From contig CM057225.1 of the NCBI GenBank assembly GCA_029891385.1, forward strand, positions 72,623,387 to 72,687,386: a stretch of 64,000 nucleotides of DNA, given 5' to 3'. The number at the start of each line of letters is the position of its first letter. The first letter of the stretch is position 1. A program made the position numbers and the translations under genes. Below are positions 34,233 to 45,454 of this stretch, one piece after another. The stretch comes from Erythroxylum novogranatense. Lineage: Eukaryota > Streptophyta > Magnoliopsida > Malpighiales > Erythroxylaceae. The notes below the pieces were generated by a model. The model had not been told where the DNA came from and ran no database searches. It was given only the letters and a program-made list of their open reading frames with translations.

Positions 34233-35249
34233 GAAACTGTCCCATTAAGGACTCATTAATCGTTGAGCTTGTAGCTCTGAAACTGTCCTATTAAGGGCTC
34301 ATTAATCGTTGAGCTTGTAGCTCTGAAATTGTGGCTGCTCCGGTCACAACTATCATTAACTTATTTTGCAATCATGCACGTATCCATTTATGCTACAGTT
34401 CAATCACTTTATTCACTATTCCTATATTACAACCATTTCCAAATTATCACAATCGGACAATTTATTCACAATATTTCACATTAAAAACACAATGACAATT
34501 TCACATACCCATGACACTTCTATACCATATCTTTCCAAGTACTCCAGACCTTCTGTCCGGAATTCACAACCAAACAATATCCCACCATTATCCTCCACAG
34601 AGTCAAAGTCAAATAATCATAAGCCAATGATAAGTAAGAAACCATCTAGGTCACTCACCTATAGCTTCCGAGCTAGTTCCTGGAAGTCTCAGCAACGTCC
34701 ATATGCTGACGTTCCAATTGTGCCTCTATCACATTCAAAATAAACAACTATTACCAAATGCACAATCAGGACTATTTAATAATGCACATGTAGCAATTAA
34801 AATGTGTACAATGCATGTTTGTGACATTCCTGACATTATCCCATAATTCGTATCATAAAAGATTCCCCTATGACTTAGGAAACCACAAGCACCAAAATCA
34901 CGCAATTTGGACCTCTATAGGTCCAATTATTGATAAAACACGGAGCAGAAAAATCACTACCCGATCCTTTCACTTCAACTTAACCAATCCCTGATAATTT
35001 CGGCTCTAAAAATTCCCAATTTCACAAATAAATAAAATTTAATGTTTCACGGATCCGTTGCCTCGAGAATCAGGTCAATCGGATGTCGGACGGTAAAGTT
35101 ATAAGCAAAAGAGTGGAGAGAGGACGGGTCAAGAAAACAGGCATGTAAAAATTACATGCATTAGTCGACTAGTCAAAGACCTGCTAGTCGACTAGTTCAT
35201 CTATAGTGGCTAACCTGGAAAACTCAGGTCTTTTTCTTCCGACAACCCA

Positions 35250-36170
35250 ACTTCCCCAAGTCATAACTCCTTACTCTAAACTCCAAATTGGACAAACTTG
35301 GTATCAATTTCAAGATAAAAGATAGCTCTACAAGTTTCATGCAGGACACAAAAACCAATTTTATCTCTAAGGGTGTCAAAAATGCAACCAAATTTACTGC
35401 CTGAACAATGTTTCACAAAACAATATACCATTTTACAAAACTCATAACTTTCCAATCCTTTTGCCAAAAATTCCAAAATTTATATCAATCAAAAGAGAAA
35501 GACAAATGCTACAACTTTTATGAACAACTTGGAAGCCAATTCCATCTCTAACCAAATCAAATTCTCAAGCAACGTTTCTGCCCACATGTGTCACCCTGAT
35601 CAATATACAATCTTCTAAAATTCATAACTTTCTAACCAATTGTCGAAGAATTACAAGCTCTATATCACTGAAAAGATAAGAAAACAAGCTACACTTATCA
35701 TGAAGGACTCATAAACAAATTCCATCACTAACTAGTTCAAATTAACCCATTAATGTGGCTGCCCTGTTAAGCTTGTTAAAACAGCATAAAACCTAACCCA
35801 TATCCGAACTTTACAAATTCACAACTTACAATCCTTACATCCAAAATTCGCATATTATGCCTCATTATAAAGCTACAAAAATCCTCTACAACTTTTCAGA
35901 AGATCACTTGAGCCAATTTCACCCCTAACAGTCAAAAATAAATACCATAATACAAAAAGCACAAAACCTATGCCCTCAGAGCATTTGCACACCAAAACAC
36001 AATTTGGACCGAATTACCACCTGAACATTAAGAGACCATAACTTTCCATAAACACATCAAAAAATATCATACTTAGTGGCGTTAGAAAGATAAAAAGTAA
36101 ATATTCAACTTTCATGAAGACCAATTTCACAAAATCTGTCTCCTTTCTCCTAGAAAAATTGTCAAAGTTT
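35250..36170. repeat. Five degenerate modules of about 150-170 bp (E4 left LTR)
   Basis: Each begins near CATAACTTTCCA-like text (35260, 35440, 35620, 35820, 36050) and has CAACTTTTATGAA-like text 60-80 bp later, followed by CCAATTTCATC-like text. The right LTR has the same set. Related modules occur in the E2 LTRs. Confidence 0.6.
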
Positions 36171-37126
36171 CAGGTCTTCAATAATGGAACCAAAATCTGG
36201 ATACTATTCACACAGCACACATAACTCACTTTCTAAGCAAAATTTAAAACCCTTAAAGCCATAATTGGACAAAACTTCCTTCACATGAATTCAAGTCATG
36301 CTTCTTAAGTTTAATTTAAGTCAAACCTCAACTCAATAGCACAACCATATCAAACGTTATGACCAAAAATCTGAAACCTACATAAAGTAAAATTTTCCAG
36401 ATTTCATATCTAACACAACTCCTTTCATTCCAACACCAAACCTACATCAATAAGCATTCCATTTAGTCACTACTTCAGCCACAATTTCATCTAAATCTTC
36501 ACTTGAACACTTAATCATAAAATGGCAGCACACATACAAAAGGTTCTTACATTAATTACCAATCATCTAACATCATTAAAAATCATTTCAAAACTCACAA
36601 TTCACACATTACACATGTTAAACATCATCCTCAATCAACTATAAATTCACCAAGAAATAATCTACCCATTTACACTAACCACAAGTTCAAGTAATTAATG
36701 TACAATTCATCATAAAGAAAGCTTCTAGCTACCATAAAACACAAAGCTTACCTATTAAAGCTTCAATCATCCAATCTTCCTAATTTCCTCCAACCTCTCC
36801 AACTTTCCCCATCATATACGACCATCAACACTCAAAGCTTAGCTTAGGATTTTTCTTTGTGAACAAAGGAAGAGGAAGCACATACCATAGGAGGGGTTCT
36901 TGTGTTGATGGAGGTGAGAAGCAATTAAGCTAAAAAGAAGAAGAAAAATCGATGAAGGAGAAGAGGGAGCACCATCGGATGAGAGAGGAGAGAAAAACAA
37001 TCTCTTTAAAAGTCCTTTTTCCCTTTCCAAAATGGAAGTATCGAGAAGCCTACACAAATGGGTTAATTGATAACCTTTAATAATAAGACTAAGTAGGCAA
37101 GTGACATGTGTCACTTGCCATTTGTC

Positions 37127-37138
37127 TTATTTATAAGC
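37127..37138 (-). promoter_or_regulatory. TATA box of E4 3' LTR
   Basis: The minus strand reads GGCTTATAAATAAGAC, followed by a long pyrimidine-rich leader. The equivalent in the 5' LTR is 44987-44998. Promoter activity is inferred. Confidence 0.5.
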
Positions 37139-37590
37139 CCTCATTAATTCATTTCTCAAAACAATTCATTTCTACTACAATTTCTCTCCAATTTCCAGTG
37201 GCTCAAAGTAAAAATTCCTAAAATCATGTGTCTAATTTTCCAATGCCATTGGACAGTCATTTTCAGTACTGGAAACCAAATTAGCCTGTCACTTGTAAAT
37301 TTTTCGGTCCGGAAAGGTATCCCGAAAAATTTCTAAAATTCCAAAAAAATGCAAAACACATAAAAATCCACTCCAATTTGATTTTCAAGCACTAATTCAT
37401 ATGTTTCTCACAACAACATATATGCCGGGAAATGTCAGGAATGCATGTACAAACATGTGCATATACAAAAATTACAATTTATGCAGATATGGAGGCTATA
37501 TTAGGCATGACCAAGTCGAGATACGTTTTCACACTCATATCTCATTCAAAATTACCATTTTACCCTTCCCATCGATGATGGGACGTTACA

Positions 37591-37605
37591 ATTCTCCCCT
37601 CCTAA
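37591..37605 (-). other. E4 polypurine tract
   Basis: The minus strand reads TTAGGAGGGGAGAAT beside the LTR end at 37590. Confidence 0.85.
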
Positions 37606-39321
37606 TAAAAATTTCGTCCTCAAAATTTATTTTTGATACTGAATAAGGTAGGGTACTGTTATCTTACACTCAGCCGTTTTCTATCAATTCTCTGTTTGGA
37701 TGTCATACTTCCTCAATTATGTCCTTGATGAGTTTCAGAATATTCAACTCTTTACTTCCAGTTTTAGTACCGCATATATCGGATTATAACAATACTAACC
37801 ATAAAATCACTTATATTGCCATAGTCCTATTTTTTCCATCACTTTATATCTGGACCACTTTGTGTCACCCTTAACTTCCCTTATTACCTTTGTATCTCAT
37901 CTGACTACACCTTGGCACAGGTGTTTTACTCAACATTTGTCTCCATATAGTCACAACTTCGATGTAATCCACAAAAATCCATTCGTCTATCAAAACCACT
38001 TTATTATGATTTTTAATTCATTTCATTCACTCACTAACGATATCCCAAATTTGTTCTGACTTTTACTTAGGTTGATCGACTCTTTTTGTCGTCTCACCAA
38101 AATAATGACAGTGTTGCCTGTAGTTACTTTGCACTATACATTCATCTTATATGCTGAAACATTCCAGACATATAAGCTTTATATCTGTCTCTAATAGTTA
38201 AGACTACAAGAAACTCTCACATATATTCATTCAATTCGATATTCTTAGCCGACAAGTGCTCTTTTAAGGTACACATTACTAGGACACATACTTTATTCCT
38301 CAAATCCTCAATTTGGGCTTTCCTAATTCCTGTTTGCAAAAATGATGTTTCTTTTCCCCATAACTAATAAGATTTCCTTTTTGCTCCAGTTTAACTCATC
38401 ATTATACCTTCTTTATTTCACTAGATTGAGTAACCTAGTATCCACGTATGTGGTACTCTGTTATGAAATGATCTATTCGATACGGTTGATTGAAACATTA
38501 GCTGTGGTAGGATAGGTCCCTCAGCACAATCCTTTCAATCTTTTCCAATTCCAGTCTTACCTTATCTCTATATGCTTCTTTTCACATCATGATTCCAAGT
38601 TTTCAAACCAACTAATATTGCATAAATTTTCAAGTCACGTACCTAAATTTAGCTGATGCAACTATATTTATCTCTAGGTACACAAAATCACCTTATGCAG
38701 TACAACCAATTTCCTCTTGATCTCGATTGGGAACCTCTATTGTACATACTATAAACTCTCCAAATCCGAATGGCATACTTAACTCTATCGTTATTTTGTT
38801 TCAGTCATCACTAATGCGACTTACATAGTCTTCTCTCAAGTATCCAATATATGTTCTGTACCTCTATGACCATAGTCATCAACTGATGTCATTTTGCTTG
38901 GATCACATTAACCTTCAATATCATAGTCCTATCGGGGTAATGTTAACTTCAATAGATATAACCTCAAACTCAGTGTGCTTATGTTCAGTTCTCGTAATTA
39001 CTTAAGTAACTAATTCCTCAGTGCAGTAGTATTATCACATGTTATCTTCTATCTTTCATTGAACTTCTTTTACTCAACAGATTTCAGTAGTTCTATCACT
39101 TTCCCAACGATTTCACATTGACTTATTCTAATGTCTGTTCATTCATACCTATTACTCCACAGTTCAATTTATCTACAAACATAACTTCCTTTGTTGGAAA
39201 CCCCTTTATTAAAGATAATTTATGGTTCCCAAATAGATTTAAAAACACAGCCTATGATTTGAACCAAATTTCACCTCACATGAACAAGAATGTCTCCTCG
39301 AATTGTTGGATATTTTACATA

Positions 39322-39342
39322 AATATATATATATATATATAC
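39322..39342. repeat. TA microsatellite
   Basis: An alternating TA run inside the decayed E4 interior. Confidence 0.9.
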
Positions 39343-41146
39343 TCCCGATAGCCTTTTCTAACCCTTATACTTGAATCTTTGCTATGGAAATAACTCCAAT
39401 ATTCTCATTTTCATTTTCATTTTTTTAAAGGAAGACAGTACATCACAACTTTTCCGGGAGACCTGTCATCTTATTTCAAAATTCTCTCCATTGTATCTTT
39501 CAATTCCTTTCTGAAGCAAACCCGATTGAATCAAGCGAGGGGCCTTGGTACACTATAGAAGAATTACTCGATTCCATTATTAAATCGAGAGAAGAGCTTA
39601 TGATCCCAGCTACTGGTCATGGAAAGCCTATCTTCATTGGTCATAAATTAAATTACCCGGCTTTCTGACCCTATATCAGTGATTCTTGGTAAACCTCGAT
39701 ATTGTCACTCACCTATTATACATGTCATTCCTAATAGCTCAAGAAAAATCAATTACAATGCTTCACAAGATCTTTAAAAGATCAATTTGTCTCATGACTC
39801 CTATGATCAATGTATCCTCGATACTAAGGCTAAATGAGGCATTAAGCAATTTCATTTACACTTACACCCTGGCTGATACCATTCAAAATTCTGACATCTT
39901 ATTGAAAGATGTCTTTATATCATATAGCCACGTACTCAAATTCGCTACTGCTACTTACATTCCAATTAACTCTAGATAACATTTCTATCCTTGTTCCTGT
40001 CCAGAACTGGAGGCTGCTATTTGATCATAGCGAAAACCTATTTTTGTAGGCCCATATCGTGGGCTGCACTTTTACCTCACACTATCCCATGTATTGACAG
40101 TGATTCTGCGCCAGTTTTCCAGTATTTATCTCTTCTTCTTATGCAACATCTTATCATAATTATAGAATTTACATTTTGAGTGCATTCACTCTACTCCTTT
40201 GCTTTATCATATTTTCCATAATTGCATACACACATGCAACCCAAACTCAGGCGCATTTTACGCAATGATAAGGCCATGTTTCTATTATTTCATCGTCCAT
40301 ATGTATATTCTCAATCTATTTCAAATTATAGATGCAGAAGCATCAAGAAATGCCATCTCAGTATCTCAGACATATTATTACGCCAAATCACAACTTTTAT
40401 CACACTTCAAATCCAAATCTATCCTTTCACAGTCATAGAAAGTTATTTCTTTTGACGGGCTTGCACACTTTAATCTCATCTTTTCCGTTTCATTCTAACA
40501 ATTATTCACTTACACTACAATATATTCCATCATACTCATATCAACACGAATACAGTGAATCTTTACTTGCCTTTTTCTCATTTCCACTTATCCCATTTTA
40601 TCGGACATACTCACCAGAATCACAATTTCCTAGTCATCCCTGAGCTTTTGATCAAACATAGACACTTTTAACCGATATTCTTCCCATGTCCAAAATGACC
40701 CCTCCAGGGTATCGCAAATTTCTTTTTCTTTTAACCCAATTTATACACTTAAAACTCATTATTCAATATTATATCACTTCTTTCCTAAATCAGCCCATGT
40801 CACTGTCTTCACATTATAACCACAGTACAATGTGAATATCATTAACAATCTATAGGACCTCGGCCTCTCGGGCCTCGCGTCCTCAAAAAGGGCCTCAGCC
40901 TCTTGGGCCTCGCCCCCTCGTGTTTTTACTTTTCCCATTCCCAATTGCCCATAATCCACATTGGCTAAAAGGCTGATATTTCGTTTCTCTTTTCACACTG
41001 AAACACTTAACACTTTTTCATGCGTATGAATCATACCCATGGGACTCAGATTAGGGATCAGTTGTCACGGTCTGCTATGACATGTCTTTACTGTATATGA
41101 TTTGACCTATATTTCAGAAAATGCCCATGTAAGTTCGTACTTCTGG

Positions 41147-41158
41147 GCTCTGATACCA
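41147..41158 (-). other. E4 primer binding site (initiator Met tRNA)
   Basis: The minus strand reads TGGTATCAGAGC, six bases from the 5' LTR that begins at 41165. It is intact although pol is erased. Confidence 0.9.
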
Positions 41159-41538
41159 CCTAAATGTAACACCTCACTCCCGCATGACCCGAACCCGATA
41201 TCGATGGTGATATCCGAGTTCGTGCCCTGTGAGGGTGGCGTGCTACATCACTCAGTAAAAACTCAATATAATTTTTTTTTAAAACATAAACATACACATA
41301 CAATATATATTATGCGGAAAACAGTTTACATACAATCATTAACAAGTACATTGGCCACGGGGCCCTTTTCATAAATACAATTTAGTTCAGTCTGTTAACT
41401 ATACAACTTGACCTAATCATGATTAATACAAAAATTCAAAAAAAATACATTTCTATCAGACACTAATGTAGACACGAACTGATCCCGACTTCTTCTAGCA
41501 TTATACGCCCGTTGCCTAACGGGGTATTTTTCTGAGTC

Positions 41539-42519
41539 CTGAAAAATAATTACAAATTTTGGGTGAGTTTTGCGAACTCAGTGAGGTAGCCATCATCGAT
41601 GGTTCACTCAATTTATACAACACATCAATTCACACAACATATATTCACATTCTTGCATATTTGACCCCATCTCACAATTTCACTCGAGTACAGGCAATTT
41701 GATACATTTCATTTTAAACATACATAACCAATTGAATTCATACCACATTCAAGCATAACATAGTTGTTTCATAATTCACAATCAGAAGTACCCCATGACT
41801 ATTATTATATCAGTATATGACATTTTTCCTTTCATTCAACCAAATAGATCAAATCAAAAGCAGCATGTAACATTTTTTTCAATTTATTTCAGTGTTGTGA
41901 CCGAGGCCCTGAACTGTCCCCATAAGGGCACATCAATCGTTGAGCCATAGGCTCTGGAACTGTCCCATTAAGGGCACATCAATCGTTGAGCCATAGGCTC
42001 TGGAACTATCCCATTAAGGGCTCATTAATCGTTGAGCTTGTAGCTCTGAAACTGTCCCATTGAGGGCTCATTAATCATTGAGCTTGTAGCTCTAAAACTG
42101 TCCCATTAAGGGCTCATTAATCGTTGAGCTTGTAGCTCTAAAACTGTCCCATTAAGGGCTCATTAATCGTTGAGCTTGTAGCTTTGAAACTGTGGCTGCT
42201 CCGGTCACAACTATCATTAACTGATTTTTCAATCATGCACGTATCCATTTATGCTACAATTCAATCACTTTATTCACTATTCCTATATTACAATCATTTC
42301 CAAATTATCACAATCGGACAATTTATTCACAATATTTCACATTAAAAACACAATGACAATTTCACATACCCATGACACTTCTATACCATATCTTTCCAAG
42401 TACTCTGGACCTTCTATCCGGAATTCACAATCAAACAATATCCCACAATTATCCTCCACAGAGTCAAAATCAAATAATCATAAGCCAATGATAAGTAAGA
42501 AACCATCTAGGTCACTCAC
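41539..42519 (-). other. E4 5' LTR: candidate intron enclosing the repeat array
   Basis: The minus strand reads CTATAG|GTGAGTGACC at 42519 and AATTATTTTTCAG|GACTC ending at 41539. CTCAC lies about 28 nt before the acceptor, and the hairpin block AACCATCGATGATGG lies further upstream. The 981-bp span contains the whole bracketed array. Confidence 0.5.
41894..42211. repeat. Six 46-bp units bracketed by GTTGTGACCG/CGGTCACAAC
   Basis: The arms are exact complements (41894-41903 and 42202-42211). Units follow the pattern AAACTGTCCCATTAAGGG, then CTCATTAATCGTTGAGC, then TTGTAGCTCTG. Each unit has an internal GAGC...GCTC hairpin. The left LTR has five units between the same arms (24434-24443 and 34341-34350, with E3 between). 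Confidence 0.92.
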
Positions 42520-44956
42520 CTATAGCTTCCGAGCTAATGCCTGGAAGTCTCGGCAACGTCCGTGTGCTGACGTTCCAATTGTGCCTCTATCACATTGAAA
42601 ATATACAACTATTACCAAATGCACAATCAGGACTATTTAATAATGCACATGTAGCAATTAAAATGTGTACAATGAATGTTTGTGACATTCCCGGTATTAT
42701 CCCATAATTCGCATCATAAAAGATTCCCCTATGACTTAGGAAACCACAGGCACCAAAATCACGTAATTTGGACCTCTATAGGTCCAATTATTGATAAAAC
42801 ACAGAGCAAAAAAATCACTACCCGATCCTCTCACTTCGACTTAACCAATCCCCGATAATTTCGGCTTTAAAAATTTCCAATTTTACAAATAAATGAAATT
42901 CAATGTTTCACGGATCCGATGCCTCGAGAATCAGGTCAATCGGATATCGGATGGTAAAGTTATAAGCAAAAGAGTGGAGAGAGGTCGGGTCAGGAAAACA
43001 GGCATGTAAAAATTACATGCATTAGTCGACTAGTCAAAGACCTGCTAGTCGACTAGTTCGTCTATAGTGGCTAACCTAGAAAACTCAGGTCTTTTTCTTC
43101 CGACAACCCAACTTTCCCAAGTCATAACTCCTTACTCCGAACTCCAAATTGGACAAATTTGGTATTAATTTCAAGATAAAAGATAGCTCTACAAGTTTCA
43201 TGAAGGACACAAAAACCAATTTTATCTCTAAGGGTGTCAAAAATGCAACCAAAGTTACTGCCTGAACAATGTTTCACAAAACAGTATACCATTTTGTAAA
43301 ACTCATAACTTTCCATTCTTTTTGCCAAAAATTCCAAAATTTATATCAATCAAAAGAGCAAGACAAATGCTACAACTTTTATGAACAACTTGGAAGCCAA
43401 TTCCATCTCTAACCAAATCAAATTCTCAAGCAAAGTTTCTTCCCACATGTGTCACCCTGATCAATATACAATCTTCTAAAATTCATAACTTTCTAACCAA
43501 TTGTCGAAGAATTACAAACTCTATATCACTGAAAAGATAAGAAAACAAGATACACTTCTCATGAAGGACTCAGAGACAAATTCCATCACTAACCAGTTCA
43601 AATTAACCCAATAATGTGGCTGCCATGTTAAGCTTGTTAAAACAGCATAAAACCACACCCATATCCAAACTTTACAAATTCACAACTTACAATCCTTACA
43701 TCCAAAATTTGCATATTATGTCTCATTATAAAGCTACAACAATCCTCTACAACCTTTCAGAAGATTACTTAAGCCAATTTCACCCCTAACAATCCAAAAT
43801 AAATACTAGAACACAGAAAGCACAAAACCTATGCCCTCAGAGCATTTGCACACCAAAACACAATTTGGACCGAATTACCACCTGAACATTAACAGACCAT
43901 AACTTTCAATAAACACATCAAAAAATATCATACTTAGTGGCGTTAGAAAGATAACAAGTAAATATTCAACTTTCATGAAGACCAATTTCACAAGATCTGT
44001 CTCCTTTCTCTTAGAAAAATTCTCAAAGTTTCAGGTCTTCAATAATGGAACCAAAATCCGGATACTATTCACACAGCACACATAACTCACTTTCCAAGCA
44101 AATTTAAAACCCTTAAAGCCATAATTGGACAAAACTTCCTTCATATGAATTCAAGCCATGCTTCTTAAGTTTAATTTAAGTCAAACCTCAACTCAATAGC
44201 ACAACCATATCAAAAGTTATGACCAAAAATCTGAAACCTATACAAAGTAAAATTTTCCAGATTTCATATCTAACACAACTCCTTTCATTCCAACACCAAA
44301 CCTACATCAATAAGCATTCCATTTAGTCACTACTTCAGCCACAATTTCATCTAAATCTTCACTTGAATACTTAATCATAAAATGGCACCACACATACAAA
44401 AGGTTCTTACATTAATTACCAATCATCTAACATCATTAAAAACTATTTCAAAACACAAAATTCACACATTACACATGTTAAACATCATCCTCAATCAACT
44501 ATAAATTCACCAAGCAAATAATCTACCCATTTACACTAACCACAAGTTAAAGTAATTAATGTACAATTCATCATAAGGAAAGCTTCTAGCTACCATAAAA
44601 CACAAAGCTTACCTATTAAAGCTTCAATCTTCCAATCTTCCTAATTTCCCCCAACCTCTCCAACTTTCCCCATCATATACGACCATCAACACTCAAAGCT
44701 TAGCTTAGGATTTTTCTTTGTGAACAAAGGAAGAGGAAGCACATACTATAGGAGGGGTTCTTGTGTTGATGGAGGTGAGAAGCAATTAAGCTAAAAAGAA
44801 GAAGAAAAATTGATGAAGGAGAAGAGGGAGCACCATCAGATGAGAGAGGAGAGAAAAACAATCTCTTTAAAAGTCCTTTTTCCCTTTCCAAAATGGAAGT
44901 CTCGAGAAGCCTACACAAATGGGTTAATTGATAACCTTTAATAATAAGACTAAGTA

Positions 44957-44980
44957 GGCAAGTGACATGTGTCACTTGCC
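44957..44980. promoter_or_regulatory. 24-bp palindrome beside the E4 TATA box
   Basis: GGCAAGTGAC and GTCACTTGCC arms surround a 4-bp centre, just downstream of the TATA box (44987-44998) in transcription order. The same arms occur at 37097-37120 and, in E5, at 48738-48761. Confidence 0.6.
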
Positions 44981-44986
44981 ACTTGT

Positions 44987-44998
44987 CTTATTTATAAG
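44987..44998 (-). promoter_or_regulatory. TATA box of E4 5' LTR
   Basis: The minus strand reads GGCTTATAAATAAGAC, the best TATA match in the LTR, followed by a CT-rich leader. The likely transcription start is about 30 bp downstream. Confidence 0.5.
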
Positions 44999-45454
44999 CC
45001 CTCATTAATTCATTTCTCAAAACAATTCATTTCTACTACAATTTCTCTCCAATTTCCAATGGCTCAAAGTAAAAATTCCTAAAATCATGTATCTAATTTT
45101 CCAATACCATTGGACAGTCATTTTCGGTACCGGAAACCAAATTAGCCTGTCACTTGTAAATTTTTCGATCCGGAAAGGTATCCCAAAAAATTTGTAAAAT
45201 TGCACAAAAATGCAAAACACACAAAAATCCACTCCAATTTGATTTTCAAGCACTAATTCATATGTTTCTCACAATAACACATGCCGGGAAATGTCAGGAA
45301 TGCATGTACAAACATGTGCATATACAAAAATTACAATTTATGCAGATATGGAGGCCATATTAGGCATGACCAAGCCGAGATACGTTTTCACACTCATATC
45401 TCATTCCAAATTACCATTTTACCCTTCCCATCGATGATGGGATGTTACAATATT

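Larger units (their letters stand above)
34233..37590 (-). repeat. E4 3' LTR, U3-side piece (with GAAAC duplication 34233-34237)
   Basis: It continues the LTR broken by E3 and ends in GACGTTACA at 37590. In transcription order it holds the TATA box (37127-37138), a palindrome (37097-37120), a pyrimidine-rich leader, five degenerate modules (35250-36150), a TAGTCGACTAG cassette (35160-35205), the donor GTGAGTGACC at 34658 and the last array units. Confidence 0.95.
37591..41164 (-). pseudogene. E4 internal region: almost erased pol
   Basis: No open gag or pol frame remains in 3.57 kb, shorter than the 4.6-4.9 kb of E1-E3. Traces survive on the minus strand. The end next to the polypurine tract resembles the E1 pol end (GAGGGTACTG-like text near 37650). 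A short run ELSMPFGFGEF at about 38755-38790 corresponds to the RT motif [12 protein letters not shown], and SAKFRY at about 38640-38660 may be the later AKF-CEF motif. A TA microsatellite (39322-39342) and a GC-rich doublet (40858-40921, GGGCCTCGGCCTC type) have been gained. The short + strand frames at 39686-40643 resemble nothing I know. Confidence 0.6.
23702..45449 (-). mobile_element. E4: Ty3/gypsy element with decayed internal region, hosting E3
   Basis: Termini are TGTAAC...GTTACA, with target duplications ATATT at 23697-23701 and 45450-45454. The left (3') LTR is 23702-24592 plus 34238-37590, because E3 is inserted in it. The right (5') LTR is 41165-45449. The internal region 37591-41164 keeps the polypurine tract and primer site but no open gag or pol. 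The LTRs are about 4.25 kb each and about 96-97% alike by eye. Confidence 0.95.
41165..45449 (-). repeat. E4 5' LTR (4285 bp)
   Basis: It is the uninterrupted sister of 23702-24592 plus 34238-37590. It keeps the acceptor TTTTTCAG (41539) lost in the sister and has six array units instead of five. A 91-codon open frame at 44700-44975 is shared with the sister LTR, but it overlaps the pyrimidine-rich leader and shows no known motif. Confidence 0.95.

Noticed and set aside
36839..37114. 91-codon frame present in both E4 LTRs (also 44700-44975)
   Set aside because: Its presence in both LTRs only reflects their common origin. It spans the TATA/leader region and has no recognisable domain.
39686..40643. 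Several + strand frames of 60-103 codons in the E4 interior
   Set aside because: They overlap one another in different frames, lack motifs and lie opposite decayed pol.
41904..42200. CRISPR-like regular repeats
   Set aside because: The units are contiguous 46-bp repeats without spacers, inside a plant LTR.
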